Source: Arthrobacter sp. (GTDB lineage Bacteria; Actinomycetota; Actinomycetes; Actinomycetales; Micrococcaceae). From it: a stretch of DNA of 32,860 nucleotides. Shown here in pieces: positions 28,779 through 32,860 of this stretch. The notes below the pieces were generated by a model. That model was given only the letters and a program-made list of their open reading frames with translations, ran no database searches and was not told where the DNA came from. Within the stretch, counting starts at the first letter, position 1. The number at the start of each line of letters is the position of its first letter. Where the stretch lies: contig JARIBG010000109.1 in NCBI GenBank assembly GCA_029257465.1, positions 1 to 32,860 of the forward strand, read 5' to 3'. The translations under genes and the position numbers were made by a program.

Positions 28779-29570
28779 CTAGCCCACCAGCTTCCTGAGT
28801 ACCGACGTGAAGATCCCGAGCCCGTCGGTGCCGCCGCGGAGTCCCACCTCACCGCGCGCCGAGGAATCCGGGCCGAACCCGGCCTCCACCGCGTGCTCGG
28901 GGTGCGGCATCAGGCCGACCACGTTCCCTGCCGTGTTCGAGATACCGGCGATACTGCGGCGTGACCCGTTGGGATTCTCGTCCACGTAGCGGAACACCAC
29001 GCGCCCCTCTCCCTCGAGTTCGTCGAGCGTCCGATTGTCGGCGACGAACTGACCGTCCTGGTTCTTGAGCGGGATCACCACTTCCTCACCGGCCCAGTAC
29101 TCGCCGGTCCAGTGTGTGTCGGCGTTCTCCACGCGCAGGCGCTGGTCACGGCAGAGGAAGTGGAGGTGCTCGTTCTTGATCATGGCTCCGGGCAGCAGAT
29201 GCGCCTCGGTGAGGATCTGGAACCCGTTGCAGATGCCAAGGACAGGCAGCGCGTCCGCTCCGCCGGTGGCCGCCTGCGTGATCTGTTCCATGAGCGGGGC
29301 GAACCGGGAGATCGCGCCGGCACGCAGGTAGTCGCCGTAGGAGAAGCCGCCGGGGATGATCACGGCATCCACCTCCTGCAGATCGTGGTCGCCGTGCCAC
29401 AGCTGCACGGCACTGCCCCCGGCGAGCCGGACCGCACGCATCGCGTCGCGGTCATCGAGGGAGCCGGGGAACGTCACAACGCCGATCCTCACCGCGGCGA
29501 GCGGACCGTCGTCGCCGGTCATGGGCTGCAAATCGCCGATCAGCGGCGTCTCTATGCTCGTGCTGGTCAC
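28779..29570 (-). CDS. purQ: Phosphoribosylformylglycinamidine synthase subunit I (glutaminase)
   Basis: [71 protein letters not shown]. Confidence 0.97.
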   Translation of the reverse strand: MTSTSIETPLIGDLQPMTGDDGPLAAVRIGVVTFPGSLDDRDAMRAVRLAGGSAVQLWHGDHDLQEVDAVIIPGGFSYGDYLRAGAISRFAPLMEQITQAATGGADALPVLGICNGFQILTEAHLLPGAMIKNEHLHFLCRDQRLRVENADTHWTGEYWAGEEVVIPLKNQDGQFVADNRTLDELEGEGRVVFRYVDENPNGSRRSIAGISNTAGNVVGLMPHPEHAVEAGFGPDSSARGEVGLRGGTDGLGIFTSVLRKLVG

Positions 29571-29827
29571 GAAGCGTCCTCCTCGATGACCTCCACGCGG
29601 GTGACGTCCTCGATCACGGGATTGGAGAGCAGGGTGGTAGCGGCGAGGCGTGCCTGTTCGAGGATCTGCTCGGTGATCTCACCGTCCACCGTCAACTCGA
29701 AGCGCTTTCCCTGGCGGACCGACGCGAAGTCGGTCAGGCCGATTCGGGGGAGTGCGCCTGCGATCGCCTTCCCCTGCGGGTCGAGGATCTCTGGTTTGGG
29801 CATGACGTCGACGACGATCCGGGGCAT
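29567..29827 (-). CDS. purS: Phosphoribosylformylglycinamidine synthase subunit PurS
   Basis: [49 protein letters not shown]; 4-nt overlap with purQ. Confidence 0.95.
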   Translation of the reverse strand: MPRIVVDVMPKPEILDPQGKAIAGALPRIGLTDFASVRQGKRFELTVDGEITEQILEQARLAATTLLSNPVIEDVTRVEVIEEDAS

Positions 29828-29993
29828 CCGGCAACTCCTGTGCATGAGCGGCGAGCGCTGGCGGTTCCAGCAGTCGTGCAGGGGCCCGGGAGTGCCGTCT
29901 CACGCTGTATCGGTGTGACACGAGCGCTCCGCGAGCTTGCCCGTCAAGTCTACCGGGGATGGACCGCGGGGCGGTCCGGGCCGGCTTGCGGCC

Positions 29994-30632
29994 CTACTGG
30001 GCCCCGGGCGCCCCGAGGATGTCCTGGACCTTCTTCCAGCGTGAGATCTCGCAGCCGTCCGTCAGGGCGAAGGAGGCCAGCACCGAGGTTCCGTTGAAGT
30101 CCCCCGTGATACTTGCCGTCTGCGGGCCTCCGTACTGCTGCGTGCAGATGATGTCCTTTTCGGGCCGGGCGGTGAAGAAGTCCGTCCCGAGCTCGACGAG
30201 CCGGGCGCAGGCGGCCTCCGAACCCGGAAGGGTCGACGCCGGACCGGGAGCGCCGTCGACGCACTCGAGGACGTACTGCATCGGCTCGGCCGAGGCGTCC
30301 TGCTGGATGGAGATGGTCAGGAGGGCGGCGTCCGCTGATGCGGCTGTGGACGCCGTCGGCTGCGGCGTGGAGTCGGCCGTCGGCGATGCTGTCGGGTCGG
30401 CCGATGGCGACGTGGGTGCAGCAGAGGTGGGGTCATCGGATGCGGGGCTGGACGGCTGCACGGTGATCTCCGTTCCTGTCGATTCGGTGCTCGGTGCGGC
30501 GCTGGTCTCAGCGCCGGGTCCGCTCGGGGCGCACGCCGAGAGTACGAGGGACAGCGCGGCGAGCGGGAGGACGAGGCTGCGTACCATCCGGTGCGACCGG
30601 ACCACGTTCGATGTCCTGGATGTGCTTGTCAT
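29994..30632 (-). CDS. Putative lipoprotein with Ser/Thr/Pro-rich linker
   Basis: MTSTSRTSNVVRSHRMVRSLVLPLAALSLVLSACAPSG lipobox; GAAGGGGA SD before ATG 30632; low-complexity linker then small C-terminal domain. Confidence 0.75.
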   Translation of the reverse strand: MTSTSRTSNVVRSHRMVRSLVLPLAALSLVLSACAPSGPGAETSAAPSTESTGTEITVQPSSPASDDPTSAAPTSPSADPTASPTADSTPQPTASTAASADAALLTISIQQDASAEPMQYVLECVDGAPGPASTLPGSEAACARLVELGTDFFTARPEKDIICTQQYGGPQTASITGDFNGTSVLASFALTDGCEISRWKKVQDILGAPGAQ

Positions 30633-30708
30633 GACGTCCCCTTCGGCTGACACACCAGCCTAGCGGCTGATGTCTGCACAACGGCCGGCGACGGCGGTGC
30701 GTGCCGGC

Positions 30709-31584
30709 TCAGACGGTGGTGAGTGCGTGCTCCAGATCGTGCAGGAGTCGGCCTCGGAGTAGCTGGGACTCCTCCGCGAAACCGCGCTGCAGCCGCACGT
30801 ACTCCGCCTTGCCGGCGGCCGTCTCGATGGCGATGGGCGAGTACCCCCAGGCGGCCAGATCGTAGGGCGAGGCGCGCATGTCCATTCTCCGGATACGCCA
30901 GGAGAGCTCGAAGCAGTCCATGACCACGTCGCTCGACAGCAGGGGTGTGAGCTTGTACGCCCACTTGTACAGATCCATGTTGGCGTGCAGGCAGCCGGGC
31001 TGTTCGAGGTCGCGCTGGGTCTGGCGCGTAGGAGCGTGCTCGTTGAGCGGGCCGGCCTCGGGCGTATAGAAGCGGAACGCGTCAAAGTGCGTGCAGCGCA
31101 GGCGCGAGGCCTCGACGACGTCGTCCGTGCCGCCCGCGCCCAAGCGCAGCTGAAGATACTCATGGCGCACCCCGTTGACGGCGGAACGGTAGGCCATGGC
31201 CCATTCGTGGAGCCCGAAGCACCCGAACTGAGCCGGCCGTGCTGCTGTCCGGGCGAGGATCACCCGGGCGAAGTCGAGCGCCTCGCGCCGCTCGTCGGCG
31301 AACCGCTGCGTGTCCACGCGGACGCCGTCGTCGTCGGCGAGGTAGTACTTCCAGCCCGCGCGCTCTGCTGCCGCGGCTCCCCGCAGCACGATGCCCGCTC
31401 CGGGGTGCCACCGCAGGAGTTGGCCGGGCTTCTGGTTGTAGTAGGTGAAGAGAAAGTCCTCGACCGGGTGCTTCGCCCCGCGGGAGCGCCGGTCGAGGTA
31501 GGGAGCGGCGAACACCGTCACGCGTTCCTGGTGTTTCCGCTGGAGGTCCTGCCACTCTTCTTCGGACAGGAAGCGATCGGGCAT
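30709..31584 (-). CDS. Actinobacterial protein of the family commonly annotated 3-methyladenine DNA glycosylase
   Basis: FLSEEEWQDLQRKHQERVTVFAAPYLDRRSRGAKHPVEDFLFTYYNQKPGQLLRWHPGAGI resembles that annotated family by recall; GGGAGG SD. Confidence 0.6.
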   Translation of the reverse strand: MPDRFLSEEEWQDLQRKHQERVTVFAAPYLDRRSRGAKHPVEDFLFTYYNQKPGQLLRWHPGAGIVLRGAAAAERAGWKYYLADDDGVRVDTQRFADERREALDFARVILARTAARPAQFGCFGLHEWAMAYRSAVNGVRHEYLQLRLGAGGTDDVVEASRLRCTHFDAFRFYTPEAGPLNEHAPTRQTQRDLEQPGCLHANMDLYKWAYKLTPLLSSDVVMDCFELSWRIRRMDMRASPYDLAAWGYSPIAIETAAGKAEYVRLQRGFAEESQLLRGRLLHDLEHALTTV

Positions 31585-31804
31585 CCTCCCATTATCACCT
31601 GCCCTGGCAGCCGTAAACACCCTGGGAAGTTTCTGGAAATCTCCGCCCGAATTGGCTGGTCAAGGTGTGTTGCCTCGGGTAAGTTTGTCCTCGCCGTGAC
31701 GTCTGTGAGCGTCATCACAGGTAGGGGGTCCTATCCAGGAGATCACGGCACAGGGGGGAACGGCTCAGGCCTACCCGCACATTTACGAGAGGCACTACCT
31801 TCTT

Positions 31805-32860
31805 ATGACACAACGGAGAATAGCCGGGCAGGGCAGCAGTAGGCTGCGCGCTGCTACGGCGATCGTTCTGGGTCTGCCACTACTGGTCACCTCGACCGCT
31901 GTGGCTCCCGCTGCGTTCGCGGGACCCGCTCCGTCCACCTCGGTCACGCCCCAGAAGGCACCGGCCAAGGATCTGGACCCCGCGCAATACCCTGACGGCA
32001 AGTACATCGTGGTACTCGTCGACAAGCCCATCGCCACCTACGAGGGCGGCGTCGAGGGTATCGCGCCGACCAAGCCGGAAGCGGGCGAGAAGCTCGACGC
32101 CACCGCCGACAACGTCCAGCAGTACTCCGAGTTCCTCGAGGCGAAGCAGCAGGACGTCGCCGCCGAGGAGAACGTGGAGATTGCCCGCACCTACACGGCG
32201 GCCATCAACGGGTTCGCTGCCGATCTCAGCGCGAGCCAGGCGGTCCAGCTGGCCAAGAGCGACGACGTGCTCCTCGTGGCGCCCGACGTCGAGAACGCCC
32301 CGGACTACTCGAGCATCGACTTCCTCGGCCTCGATGGTGGCAAGGGAGCCTGGAAGACCCAGTTCGGCGGCAAGAAGAACGCCGGCAAGGGAACCGTCGT
32401 CGGCGTGATCGACACCGGTTACGCCCCGGACAACCCCTTCTTCCAGGGCAAGAAGGTCAAGCCGCTCAAGGGCAACGCGCAGCCGAAGGTGGGCGAGCCG
32501 TACCTCGCGGCGGATGGCAAGATCGCCATGCTCAAGAGCGACGGCACCACCTTCCAGGGCGAGTGCCAGGTCGGCGAGGACTTCGACGGCAGCCTGTGCA
32601 ACTCGAAGATCGTCTCGGCCCGCTACTTCGCCGACACCTTCCTCGACAACGTCCCGCCGGCGGAGCGTGCCCCCGAGGAAGTCATTTCCCCGGTCGACAT
32701 CGACAACCACGGTACGCACACCGCGAGCACCGCCGCCGGTAATTCCGGTGTGGAGCAGCGGGCGGCGGGGCGTGGCTTCGGCAAGTCCTCGGGTGTTGCT
32801 CCCGAAGCGAAGATCTCCGTCTACAAGGTCTGCTGGGAGGACACCGATCCCGATACCGGC
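31805..32860 (+). CDS. Subtilisin-like (S8) secreted serine protease, truncated by window end
   Basis: Open frame missing from ORF track: MTQRRIAGQGSSRLRAATAIVLG...AFAGP signal peptide, YIVVLVDKP inhibitor I9-like propeptide, VVGVIDTGYAPD (Asp), DNHGTHTASTAAGN (His). Catalytic Ser lies outside the window. Confidence 0.92.
   Translation, partial: MTQRRIAGQGSSRLRAATAIVLGLPLLVTSTAVAPAAFAGPAPSTSVTPQKAPAKDLDPAQYPDGKYIVVLVDKPIATYEGGVEGIAPTKPEAGEKLDATADNVQQYSEFLEAKQQDVAAEENVEIARTYTAAINGFAADLSASQAVQLAKSDDVLLVAPDVENAPDYSSIDFLGLDGGKGAWKTQFGGKKNAGKGTVVGVIDTGYAPDNPFFQGKKVKPLKGNAQPKVGEPYLAADGKIAMLKSDGTTFQGECQVGEDFDGSLCNSKIVSARYFADTFLDNVPPAERAPEEVISPVDIDNHGTHTASTAAGNSGVEQRAAGRGFGKSSGVAPEAKISVYKVCWEDTDPDTG

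Noticed and set aside
26412-28964. 850-aa plus-strand ORF antisense to purL
   Set aside because: Mirror of a highly conserved purL frame in high-GC DNA; Arg/His/Gly/Val-rich composition with no family motifs.

Overview
High-GC actinobacterial chromosome segment, gene content resembling Micrococcaceae/Arthrobacter-like taxa (inference). The most notable feature is a compact selenocysteine island at about 4.6-14.3 kb. It contains a formate dehydrogenase alpha subunit that the ORF track splits at an in-frame TGA (5178-5180), best read as selenocysteine. A near-perfect bacterial SECIS-like hairpin lies directly downstream (5192-5210). The island also carries FdhB- and NrfD-like subunits, selD (minus strand), a 95-nt tRNA-Sec(UCA), selA and selB. 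Flanking genes: a GH3-family protein with a deviating active-site motif, a BldC/excisionase-like HTH protein, an MpaB/DUF2236 protein, purA behind a leader that can fold over its Shine-Dalgarno, a SurA-N lipoprotein, a DUF427 protein, a nitrilase-family hydrolase, a sigma factor overlapping a single-pass Pro/Ser-rich membrane protein, a c-di-AMP (ydaO-type) riboswitch before a LysM + NlpC/P60-like secreted protein, a CoA-binding protein, a DUF1990 protein, a class E/F-type sortase next to a putative substrate, purS-purQ-purL, a Ser/Thr-rich lipoprotein, a DNA-glycosylase-annotated family protein, and a truncated subtilase. Two coding regions missing from the ORF track run off the window edges (1-107 minus, 31805-32860 plus). 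All calls come from reading the sequence; no searches or folding software were run.
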